This document shows positions 15,660 through 23,002 of a DNA stretch of 64,000 bases, piece by piece. The position numbers and the translations under genes were made by a program. The DNA is from Knoellia sp. S7-12 (lineage in GTDB: Bacteria > Actinomycetota > Actinomycetes > Actinomycetales > Dermatophilaceae): the NCBI RefSeq assembly GCF_040518285.1, contig NZ_CP155449.1, forward strand, positions 4,030,001-4,094,000, read 5' to 3'. Numbering within the stretch: the first letter of the stretch is position 1; the number at the start of each line of letters is the position of its first letter. Below the pieces are notes generated by a model. That model was not told the origin of the DNA. It did no database searches and saw only the letters and a list, made by a program, of their open reading frames with translations.

Positions 15660-16505
15660 TCAGGGCGTCCCGTCGGCCGGGATGACCCGCACCCAGGAGT
15701 GCTGGTTGACCCAGCTCGGGCCGCCGGCGCTTGCCACCACTCCGAACTCGAAGCCCCGGGCTCGTAGTGAGTCGATGGCCCTGGGGAGGTACTTGGGCTG
15801 GTTCTGCGGGCAGTTCGATGTCTCGTTGCCGTCGTGGAGGAGCAGCAGTGCCTGGTCGGTGGCGTTGTCGTTGAGGTAGCGCTGGACACCGTCGGCGCCG
15901 GGGCAGGTGTAGTCACCTGCTCCTGTCTCCCAGTGCCACAGGACGCCACCCCACATGGAGAGCGAGCGGATGGCCTTGTTGCCCGAGTCGCTCTCGACGC
16001 CCTGGGGGTAGCGGAAGAGCTGCGGCGTGACCCCCGTGATCTTGGCGATCGCGTCGTTGGTGCGGACGAGCTCGTCCAGGGCCTCGGCGTCAGTCAAAGT
16101 GTCGAAGGTGCGGTGCGACCAGCTGTGGTTGCCGATGATGTGGCCCTCGTCGTGGATCCGCCGCACGAGCTCGGGGTGGGCCACGACGTGAGCGCCCTGG
16201 AGGAAGAAGGTCGCCTTGACGTTCTTCTCCTTGAGGACATCGAGGAGCTGCGCGGTGATCTCTGATGGACCGTCGTCGAAGGTGAGGGCGAGCAGGCCCA
16301 TGGACCCCGGCGCCACACGGCTGGGCTCAGAACTGGAGGCGTCAGGAGTGGCACGCTGCGCAGCCGCAGCGGCAGTCGAGTCCTGGCTCACGCCGAAGGC
16401 CGATGCGGCGGTGGAGGCAGCGCTCGAGAGTCCCCCGGTGAGGCCGAGGATCACGATCACCGCGAAGGTGGCAATCACCCCCGCAACGATGCGTTGCCGC
16501 CTCAT
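15660..16505 (-). CDS. Polysaccharide deacetylase, NodB domain, membrane-anchored/exported
   Basis: A 281-residue carbohydrate esterase family 4 protein. An N-terminal hydrophobic segment (residues 6-27) exports or anchors it; an Ala/Ser-rich linker follows. The NodB domain begins with TFDDGP at 75-80 (catalytic base and metal aspartates), HSWSH at 127-131 supplies the metal histidines, FRYPQG and LLLLHDG are motifs 3 and 5. It should remove N-acetyl groups from an extracellular GlcNAc polymer. Its ATG overlaps the stop of the small membrane gene, and a synthase precedes that, an arrangement like icaADB/pga loci. Confidence 0.85.
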   Translation of the reverse strand: MRRQRIVAGVIATFAVIVILGLTGGLSSAASTAASAFGVSQDSTAAAAAQRATPDASSSEPSRVAPGSMGLLALTFDDGPSEITAQLLDVLKEKNVKATFFLQGAHVVAHPELVRRIHDEGHIIGNHSWSHRTFDTLTDAEALDELVRTNDAIAKITGVTPQLFRYPQGVESDSGNKAIRSLSMWGGVLWHWETGAGDYTCPGADGVQRYLNDNATDQALLLLHDGNETSNCPQNQPKYLPRAIDSLRARGFEFGVVASAGGPSWVNQHSWVRVIPADGTP

Positions 16506-16726
16506 CGCAGGCCAGCTGACGCGAGCTCGCGGTGGCGACCAGCCGTGCGCCGGTGCCCACTCGCGATCTGAGTCCGGCGGACGAGCCGGAAGACCACGAA
16601 GGCCGCGAACGCCAGGGCGAAGATCAGCAGGGCCGTGTGGGCGAACGTGAACGCGCTCATGGCGAGCGTTCCCGAGGTCAGCGTCGCCGCCTGGACCGTG
16701 TGACTGCTGGAACTGTTGAAGTACAT
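16502..16726 (-). CDS. Small membrane protein of the polysaccharide operon (IcaD/PgaD-like position)
   Basis: A 74-residue protein with one strong hydrophobic segment (FAHTALLIFALAFAAFVVFR, about residues 28-47) and a basic C-terminus. AGGGA lies eight bases before ATG 16726, which is 11 bases after the glycosyltransferase stop, and its own stop overlaps the deacetylase start (ATGA). No sequence family is recognised; by position it could be an accessory subunit of the synthase, as PgaD/IcaD are for PgaC/IcaA, but that is inference. Confidence 0.6.
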   Translation of the reverse strand: MYFNSSSSHTVQAATLTSGTLAMSAFTFAHTALLIFALAFAAFVVFRLVRRTQIASGHRRTAGRHRELASAGLR

Positions 16727-16737
16727 GCCGATTTTCC

Positions 16738-17871
16738 CTACCAAGCCTGTGATGTGCGTCGAATGCTGTGGAGCAGCGCGGTCGCCGTGCAGGCCTCGAG
16801 GAACAATCCGTAGAAGTCCTCGACCAGCATGGTCGCGCTGAGAGTGATGTCCTGCCACGTGCGTCCCGGCACCCGCCAGGCGGAGCTGACCCGGTCGAGC
16901 CACATGAGCAGGAGCGGGATCATCCCGATGAGCGAGAAGGTGAGCCCCATGCCGAGCTTGAACAACGCGATGACATAGACGATCCAGAGCAGGCGCATGA
17001 ACGACGAAACCCCAAAGAGTCCGTATGCCGCGATGTCCCGTCGCGTTTCCGGGATCCAGCCACGCTTGCGGCACTCATCGATGCCGCCCCGTCCCCAGCG
17101 CAGGCGCTGCTGCCAGAGCTCGCCGAACGTGGCTGGGGTGTCCGTGAGGACCTGGGCTCCCGGTGCCGCGCTCACGGCATACCCGGCAGTCTTGAGATCA
17201 AGGGTGAGGGCGTAGTCCTCGATGAGGCTCTCGCAGTCCCACGGAACCTCGCGACCGAACTCGGCCACGACCTCGTCGAGGGCGTCGGACCGATAGAGGG
17301 TGGCAGCGCCCGAGGCAACCTGGACGGCCCAGCCGCGCATCTCTCGGGAGTCGTCATAGCGCGCGTACTCGAGACGCTGCAGCCGCCAGGCGAGACCTTC
17401 GCCGTCCTTGGCCCAGTAGCGAGCGCACGCAGCCCCGAGCGGTCGGCCCCGGCGGGCGCGACGAGTCCGGAAGGCGAAGGCGTGCAGCATGTTCTCGATG
17501 GCGTCCGGTGTCAGCGACGTGTCGGCGTCCATCGTGAGGATGTGGGTGGACCCGTGGGCATGGCGCTGCCAGGCCTGGTTGAGTGCTCCGGCCTTGCGCG
17601 CTGTGTTGTCGACGGTCTCGAAGACGACGACGCCCTGCCCCTGCGCAATGGTGACGGTCTGGTCGGTGCAGTTGTCGGCAGCAACGACGATGAGCTCTGG
17701 CGGTCTGGTCTGGGACTGGAGGGAGGCGATGGTGCTCTGGATTTGATCTGCCTCGTTGTGTGCCGGGACGAAGGCAACGACTACGTGCCCATCGTCCGAG
17801 CGACCCCCCTGTCGCACGATGTCAATCCCCGAACTCGCTACGCGACCCTCATCCGTGATGAGGTGTCTCAT
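16738..17871 (-). CDS. Processive glycosyltransferase family 2, PgaC/IcaA/NodC-like
   Basis: A 377-residue membrane glycosyltransferase likely to polymerise a GlcNAc-type polysaccharide. The donor-binding aspartates are in MDADTS (115-117), the base is in the SLIEDYAL element (Asp219), and the processivity motif QRLRW is at 255-259. Two or three hydrophobic helices occupy about 285-345. Unlike PgaC and NodC, no N-terminal transmembrane helix precedes the catalytic domain, which starts near residue 30 (AFVPAHNE). It heads the operon with the small membrane protein and the deacetylase. Confidence 0.8.
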   Translation of the reverse strand: MRHLITDEGRVASSGIDIVRQGGRSDDGHVVVAFVPAHNEADQIQSTIASLQSQTRPPELIVVAADNCTDQTVTIAQGQGVVVFETVDNTARKAGALNQAWQRHAHGSTHILTMDADTSLTPDAIENMLHAFAFRTRRARRGRPLGAACARYWAKDGEGLAWRLQRLEYARYDDSREMRGWAVQVASGAATLYRSDALDEVVAEFGREVPWDCESLIEDYALTLDLKTAGYAVSAAPGAQVLTDTPATFGELWQQRLRWGRGGIDECRKRGWIPETRRDIAAYGLFGVSSFMRLLWIVYVIALFKLGMGLTFSLIGMIPLLLMWLDRVSSAWRVPGRTWQDITLSATMLVEDFYGLFLEACTATALLHSIRRTSQAW

Positions 17872-17985
17872 GAGAGAACAGTGTTCCCATCTGAGTACAC
17901 ACAGTCAAGTTGATCGTGCAACTGCGCGGGGTCATGGCCTCGTGAGGAGGCCTCGCCCGACCTCCCTGCCCGACTTCCTGGAGTC

Positions 17986-18564
17986 TCAACTGGCCGCGCG
18001 TGAGGGCGCTGCAGCCCTGGGGAAGCCGAGTGCGGCCTGCACGAGAGCGAGGAGAACGGCTGCGAAGGCAGGGGTTTCGTGCGTGGACTCGTCACCAAAG
18101 ATCTCGAGCAACCACCTGTGGGCATCCGGGTCGTAGCCGCCAGCGACCACCGCGCTCGTGAACCCGGTGCCGGCCAGTGCGCTCTCCTCGACCGGATCGG
18201 CTGTGTCCAGTGTCACGCTGAATGCCGATCCCTCAGCAGCCTCCGCGAGGGCCGGCCGGGTGACCAGCGGGTAGTTGGCGGCCCAGCCCTGTGGCGCTGT
18301 TGGCCCATCGCCCACCTTTGGTGGCCGAATGATCTCGGGGCGCTGCGACCGGACGGTCTCTTCGTCGACGCGGCTGACGCGCCAGGCAGCAGCGCTCACA
18401 CACGTGGCGGCGTGGACGGCCACGACGGCCAGGCGCTCCTGGATCGGTGCATCGAGGAGGGTGTCGAGAGTGTCGAGGACCGTATGGACCAGACGGACCT
18501 GCCGCGCTGCGTCGCCTGTTGTGCGCGCGTCGGGCGTGGCCCTGCGCTCGTGTCTGTCCCCCAT
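17986..18564 (-). CDS. GAF-like domain protein, hypothetical
   Basis: A 192-residue soluble protein. The first part is helical (VRLVHTVLDTLDTLLDAPIQ), and the remainder alternates strands and helices ending in GYDPDAHRWLLEIFGDE and an amphipathic helix, which looks like a GAF-type sensor fold; no ligand residues can be named. ATG 18564 is preferred over TTG 18585. It follows the TetR gene by about 70 bases on the same strand, suggesting a sensor or accessory protein of that regulator. Function unknown. Confidence 0.55.
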   Translation of the reverse strand: MGDRHERRATPDARTTGDAARQVRLVHTVLDTLDTLLDAPIQERLAVVAVHAATCVSAAAWRVSRVDEETVRSQRPEIIRPPKVGDGPTAPQGWAANYPLVTRPALAEAAEGSAFSVTLDTADPVEESALAGTGFTSAVVAGGYDPDAHRWLLEIFGDESTHETPAFAAVLLALVQAALGFPRAAAPSRAAS

Positions 18565-18633
18565 CTCGACGTTGACGCTACCCAAGGGAACCGCGGTGCG
18601 TTGCCCTTTGGAGAAGATGCTCGAAAGATGCCG

Positions 18634-19356
18634 TCAAGCGGTGAAGATGACCGGTGCCCGGCCCGGCGAGACCTCCGGGAAGCCCAGCATCCGCATCACG
18701 GCCTGCACGAAGACCGGATAGCGGTCCTCGGCCGTGAGCGGGGTGGCGATCCGACCACTGATCTCGATCGAGAGTCGGCCGATGAGACAGGCGAGGCCGG
18801 TGGCTGCCAGCAGGTCGGCCACCTCCGCAGGGTTGTCCTCGCCGGACCGGCCCAACGACCCGAGCATCGTGCGATCGGGGTCGATCTCCCGGTCCGCGAG
18901 CGCGCCCGCGCAGACGCGACTGAAGGCCGCAAACGCCGGGTTGTCGTTCCCGACGGCAACTCGAGGTTGCTCGCGCGCGGGTTGGGTGTCAAAGATCAGG
19001 CCGTACTCCGCGGGATGCTCGAGCGACCAGAAGCGCATCGCGAGGCACCCGACGAACCACCGGGTGGCATGCGTGCCGTCATCGGCGAGGGCCTGCGCGG
19101 CCACGATCCGGTCCGCGAGGTCGCTGAGGGAGTCCATGGCCAACAGGTCCAACAGGGCTTCATGGCCGTCGACGTAGCGGTAGAGCCCGGAGGGGGTGAT
19201 GTGGATGGCCCGAGCCACCGCTCGCATGGTGACACCCGCAGTTCCGCGCTCGCGCAACTCACCGAGGGCGGCCTCCTTGATCTCGTCAAGCACCTGGAGT
19301 CGCTGGCGTTCGCGCCGGGTGGCACCGGTGGGAGCAGAGCCGTGCTCACTCACCAT
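18634..19356 (-). CDS. TetR-family transcriptional regulator
   Basis: A 240-residue regulator. The N-terminal helix-turn-helix (about residues 20-65) reads LDEIKEAALGELRERGTAG, then VTMRAVARAIHITPSGLYRY with VDGHEALLDLL, a clear TetR pattern. The C-terminal domain resembles the WHG type found in actinobacteria (RFWSLEHPAEYGLIFDTQP). ATG 19356 has GGAGG about ten bases upstream; the frame is open upstream but without a better start. It is divergent from the riboswitch-controlled importer, and a 17-base palindrome lies in the shared intergenic region at 19481-19497. The GAF-like gene follows. Confidence 0.85.
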   Translation of the reverse strand: MVSEHGSAPTGATRRERQRLQVLDEIKEAALGELRERGTAGVTMRAVARAIHITPSGLYRYVDGHEALLDLLAMDSLSDLADRIVAAQALADDGTHATRWFVGCLAMRFWSLEHPAEYGLIFDTQPAREQPRVAVGNDNPAFAAFSRVCAGALADREIDPDRTMLGSLGRSGEDNPAEVADLLAATGLACLIGRLSIEISGRIATPLTAEDRYPVFVQAVMRMLGFPEVSPGRAPVIFTA

Positions 19357-19480
19357 TTGTCGAACGCCTCCATCAGAGTGGTCCACCTGGCTGTCTCTGG
19401 TTCGTGACCTCGGCGCGGCTCGGCGGGCCGCAGTCAGTCCTGAGCCGCAAGGGTACTCGGCTGCTCCCACCCCGACGGGC

Positions 19481-19497
19481 CACCGACACTGTCGGTG
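19481..19497. promoter_or_regulatory. Palindrome between tetR and the cobalamin importer, possible TetR operator
   Basis: CACCGACACTGTCGGTG is a perfect palindrome of eight-base arms around a central C, 125 bases before the TetR start and about 35-50 bases before the riboswitch. Length and symmetry suit a TetR dimer. It could autoregulate tetR and also control the importer; no direct evidence. Confidence 0.45.
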
Positions 19498-19529
19498 CGG
19501 GCCACCGCGCCGACGCGCTGCTAGGGTCA

Positions 19530-19700
19530 CTCCCGAGTCAGACGCACATCCGTGCAGAGGGAATCCGGTGAGACTCCGGAACTGTCGCGCAGCGGTGAGG
19601 GTGACTGGCGAGGTGTGAACCACTGGGCTCCGGCCCGGGAAGGGGCCTCGTCGGGACGAACCCGAGTCCGAAAACCTGCTGGCTCGCTCGTCAACCAACC
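19530..19700 (+). ncRNA. Cobalamin (adenosylcobalamin) riboswitch
   Basis: The leader of the importer genes carries the conserved core of cobalamin riboswitches: GGGAATCCGGTGAGACTCCG (19559-19578), GGAACTGTCGCGCAGCGGTGA-like sequence in two halves after it, and near the 3' end GAGTCCGAAAACCTGC, corresponding to the usual GAGTCAGGA-ACCTGCC element. It lies about 40 bases before the permease start, so ligand binding probably blocks translation or elongation of btuCDF. The borders are approximate. Confidence 0.88.
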
Positions 19701-19738
19701 GGGCCTCGCGATCAGGGTCCCCGACGCAGTGGAGACCT

Positions 19739-20815
19739 GTGGGTTCTTCGAACAATGCGGTGCGCCCTGCCATGACTGGCTGGCGTCTGCCCGTCATGCC
19801 GCTCTTCGTGCTGCTGTTCCTCGCCACGATCGTGAGCGCCGTCCTCTCGCTCGCCTTCGGGTCCGAACCCCTTGAGGTGTCCGGTGTCCTCGATGTCGTC
19901 CGGGCACGGGTCCAGGGAGGGCAGGGGGCCGATCCGACCTACGACACGATCGTCTGGGAGCTGCGGGCCCCGCGAGTTCTCATGGCCGTCATCGTCGGGG
20001 CGGGACTGGCCGTCGCAGGAGCATGCATGCAGACGCTGGTCCGCAACCCCCTCGCCGATCCCTATCTCCTGGGGGTGTCCTCGGGGGCCGGGGTGGGGGC
20101 GACCCTGGTCATCGTCGTCGGTGTGCTCGGAAGTCTCGGCGTCTGGGCGCTCTCGCTGGGGGCACTCGCCGGCGCCCTCCTCGCCACGGGACTCGTCTTC
20201 GGCATCTCGGTGGCGCAGGGGGGCATCACCCCGCTGCGCCTGATCCTCACCGGCGTGGTCATGTCGGCCGCGTTCTCGTCGGTCTCGAGCTTCCTCGTCT
20301 TCGTCAGCGCCGATCCCAAGGCCACGCAGTCGGTGCTCTTCTGGCTCCTCGGAAGCCTGTCCGGCTCGGTGTGGAGCCAGCTCCTGCCGTCGGTCATCGT
20401 GGTGACGTTGGCCCTCGGAGTCCTGGCGGCGCTGCACTCATGGCTCGACGCCCTGGCCGCCGGACCTGACGTCGCCTCCGCCCTCGGGGTGCCGGTGAGG
20501 ACGCTGCGCACCGGCCTCTTCGTCCTGGTCTCGATCCTCGTGGGAGTCCTCGTGGCGGTCTCGGGAGGCATCGGGTTCGTCGGGATCGTCATCCCACACC
20601 TGGCGCGCATCGTCGTCGGGGCCCGCCATCGCGCGGTGCTGCCGATCAGCGCCGTCGGTGGGGCGCTGTTCCTCATATGGGTCGACGTCGCCGCCCGCGT
20701 CATCGTGCGACCGCAGGAGATCCCGCTCAGTGTGGTGACCGGCCTCGTCGGGGCACCGATCTTCCTGCTGCTCCTCGGACGCCGTCACTACAGCTACTCG
20801 GGGGCACAGGAGTGA
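19739..20815 (+). CDS. btuC: Cobalamin-type ABC transporter permease (BtuC/FecCD family)
   Basis: A 358-residue FecCD-family permease with about ten transmembrane segments. Family signatures include LRAPRVLMAVIVGAGLAVAG, NPLADPYLLGVSSGAGVGA and, late, GGIGFVGIVIPHLARIVVG, the coupling region for the ATPase. The riboswitch upstream makes cobalamin or a corrinoid precursor the probable substrate rather than a ferric siderophore. GTG 19739 has GGAG four bases upstream; ATG 19772 is an alternative lacking a ribosome site. Its stop overlaps the start of the ATPase gene. Confidence 0.82.
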   Translation: MGSSNNAVRPAMTGWRLPVMPLFVLLFLATIVSAVLSLAFGSEPLEVSGVLDVVRARVQGGQGADPTYDTIVWELRAPRVLMAVIVGAGLAVAGACMQTLVRNPLADPYLLGVSSGAGVGATLVIVVGVLGSLGVWALSLGALAGALLATGLVFGISVAQGGITPLRLILTGVVMSAAFSSVSSFLVFVSADPKATQSVLFWLLGSLSGSVWSQLLPSVIVVTLALGVLAALHSWLDALAAGPDVASALGVPVRTLRTGLFVLVSILVGVLVAVSGGIGFVGIVIPHLARIVVGARHRAVLPISAVGGALFLIWVDVAARVIVRPQEIPLSVVTGLVGAPIFLLLLGRRHYSYSGAQE

Positions 20816-21648
20816 GCGCCCGCAGCAGCCACCCCAACGGCCAGCTCAGCAGTCATCTCAGCAGCCATGGCCTCGCCTGTGGGATCGGTGGCAGGACCAT
20901 CGTGGCGGGTGTCGACCTCGAGGTCCCGCACGGTGCGATGGTCGCCGTGGTGGGTCGCAACGGCAGCGGCAAGTCCACCCTGCTGCGCACTCTCGTCGGG
21001 CTCCGCCCGGCCACCGCGGGACGGGTGGACCTCGACGGCGTCGACCTCACGAGGCTCTCCACGCGAACCCGGGCGACTCGCCTCGCCTTCGTGGGTCAGG
21101 AGGAGTCGCCGCCGGAGGACCTCCTCGTCGGCGAGATGGTGGCCCTCGGCCGTATCCCGCACCGCCCCCCGTGGGCTGTCAACGAGAGCTCGGAGCGTCC
21201 GATCGTCCTGGCCGCCCTGGATGCCGTCGACCTGGTCGACAAGGCCGACCACCCGTGCAACCACCTCTCCGGCGGTGAGCGTCGTCGGGCGATGCTGGCC
21301 CGAGCGATCGCGCAGGGCAGCGACCTGCTCGTCCTCGACGAACCGACGAACCACCTCGACGTGCACCACCAGGTTCAGCTCATGCAGACCGTGCGCGGAC
21401 TCGGGCGCACCGTGCTCGCGGCGGTGCACGACCTGACGTTGGCCGCCGCCCACTTCGACCTCGTCGCCGTGCTGCACGAGGGGCGCGTCCTCGCCGTCGG
21501 CCCACCGGCCACCGTGCTCGAGCCGACCCTGATCCACCGCGTCTTCGACATCGATGCGGCACACCTCACGGATCCGGTCACCGGCCGGACCCATCTCGTC
21601 CTCGGTGCCGGCGCCCAGCCGGTCACGAACCACTCAAAGGCCCTCTGA
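20812..21648 (+). CDS. btuD: Cobalamin-type ABC transporter ATPase
   Basis: A 278-residue ATPase of the FepC/BtuD class. Walker A GRNGSGKST is at about residues 48-56, the signature LSGGERRR at about 151-158, Walker B LLVLDEPT follows, and the switch histidine is in AAVHDLTLA. GTG 20812 overlaps the permease stop TGA (20813-20815), indicating translational coupling; the frame is open further upstream within the permease gene, but coupling decides the start. The C-terminus beyond the ATPase core contains a short extension. It works with the adjacent permease and binding protein. Confidence 0.85.
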   Translation: MSARSSHPNGQLSSHLSSHGLACGIGGRTIVAGVDLEVPHGAMVAVVGRNGSGKSTLLRTLVGLRPATAGRVDLDGVDLTRLSTRTRATRLAFVGQEESPPEDLLVGEMVALGRIPHRPPWAVNESSERPIVLAALDAVDLVDKADHPCNHLSGGERRRAMLARAIAQGSDLLVLDEPTNHLDVHHQVQLMQTVRGLGRTVLAAVHDLTLAAAHFDLVAVLHEGRVLAVGPPATVLEPTLIHRVFDIDAAHLTDPVTGRTHLVLGAGAQPVTNHSKAL

Positions 21649-22748
21649 TGACCCGACCTTCCGTCCGTCCCACCCACGTCCGCCGCTCTCGCACACGACG
21701 CAGGTATGCCGTTCCCGCCCTCGTCGCCGCCGTCGCCCTCGCGTCCGGTTGCGCCGGGTCGTCCGCGTCCACCCCGACGTCTGCCCCGAAGGGCGGGACC
21801 GTCACGGTCACCAACTGCGGCGCCAGGGAGACCTTCCCGTCACCAGCCCAGCGGCTCTATGTCACGGGCGACGGCAACCTGCTCTCGATGGTGCTCGCGC
21901 TTGGCGCCGAGAAGCAGATCGCGGGAGTGACCGGACTCGCGGCCCAGAAGCAGACCCTCTCGACGGTCTACGGCAAGGACGTCGTCGACCGGCTTCCCGT
22001 GTCCTCGCAGGACTACCCGACGATGGAGAACGCCATCGCGACTCGGCCCGATGTCGTGGTCTCGGGGTGGAACTACGGCTACACGCTCGAGAAGAAGTTC
22101 ACGCCCGAAGACCTCAAGGGTCACGACATCGCGCCCTACGTCCTGTCCGAGAGCTGCAAGCAGGGCAACGGCGCTCGCGGGACGATGCCGCCATGGGACG
22201 CGTTGTACGCCGACCTGGGCAACCTCGGCGAGATCACGGGACGCCAGGATCGGGCCCGCGCGGTCATCGCCGACATCACGTCCCGGCTGGGGGCGCTCAC
22301 CAAGGCACCCCGACCCGCGGCACCACCCACCGTCTTCCTCTTCGACTCCGGCACCAAAAACATCTTCACCAGCGGCGCCTTCGGTGGACCGCACGCCATC
22401 ATCGAGGCGGCGGGCGCCAGAAACGCGACGGCGGACCTCAAGGACTCGTGGACCGAGGTCTCGTGGGAGCGGCTCGTCTCAGCGAAGCCGGACTTCTTCG
22501 CGTTCGTGGACTACCCGGGCCAGTCCTTCGCCGACAAGGTGGCAGTCCTTCGATCGAACCCCGCCACCAAGAACCTCCCGGCCGTCACCGAGGGTCGCTT
22601 CATCAACCTGCCCATCTCGTCGTGGACGAGCAGCCCGACGAACATCGACGCGGCCGAGCAGCTGCGCAAGGCCCTCGAGAAGCACGGCCTCGTGCCCGCC
22701 TCCGGCATCTCGCCACGAGTCGACCTGCAGCCATCGGAGGACCGCTGA
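21648..22748 (+). CDS. btuF: Cobalamin-type ABC transporter substrate-binding lipoprotein
   Basis: A 366-residue lipoprotein of the BtuF/FecB (type III binding-protein) family. After a basic N-terminus (many Arg) the signal peptide ends at the lipobox LASGC, with Cys35 lipidated. The pattern VVVSGWNYGYT, then a long helix-rich centre and late SWERLVSAKPDFFAFVDY, is that of two lobes bridged by a helix. Its ATG overlaps the ATPase stop (TGATG). It would present corrinoid to BtuC; the ligand is inferred from the upstream riboswitch. Confidence 0.82.
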   Translation: MTRPSVRPTHVRRSRTRRRYAVPALVAAVALASGCAGSSASTPTSAPKGGTVTVTNCGARETFPSPAQRLYVTGDGNLLSMVLALGAEKQIAGVTGLAAQKQTLSTVYGKDVVDRLPVSSQDYPTMENAIATRPDVVVSGWNYGYTLEKKFTPEDLKGHDIAPYVLSESCKQGNGARGTMPPWDALYADLGNLGEITGRQDRARAVIADITSRLGALTKAPRPAAPPTVFLFDSGTKNIFTSGAFGGPHAIIEAAGARNATADLKDSWTEVSWERLVSAKPDFFAFVDYPGQSFADKVAVLRSNPATKNLPAVTEGRFINLPISSWTSSPTNIDAAEQLRKALEKHGLVPASGISPRVDLQPSEDR

Positions 22749-23002
22749 CGCACAGGTGAGCGCGGGTCCCACGCTCTGCGTGGACCGGCATACGCCGTCG
22801 TCCGGCTGCTCACACGTCTGCCGAGAGCGAACATGAGTCGCCTCGGCTCAGCCCGTGGAACACGACGCGGGTATGCCGCGTTGGACGATTTGACACGCTT
22901 CGCCCCTCCTCGTTCGTGACGGCCCATGTGAACAGGCCGCCACGGCATACAGGCAGCGGGGATAGCATCGAGGTGACGCAAGAATCAGTCAGGAGAACGC
23001 AC

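Noticed and set aside
15435..15767. Possible small gene in the gap after the 26-bp inverted repeat
   Set aside because: It overlaps the deacetylase 3' end on the other strand, has no motif and no ribosome site.
17876..17886. GAACAGTGTTC palindrome upstream of the polysaccharide synthase as an SOS box
   Set aside because: The spacing between GAAC and GTTC is three bases rather than the four expected for the actinobacterial LexA site, and it touches the start codon.
22860..22950. ClgR or heat-shock operator before clpC
   Set aside because: ACGCGG/CCGCGT symmetry is present around an octamer copy, but spacing does not match the ClgR motif I recall, so no call was made.
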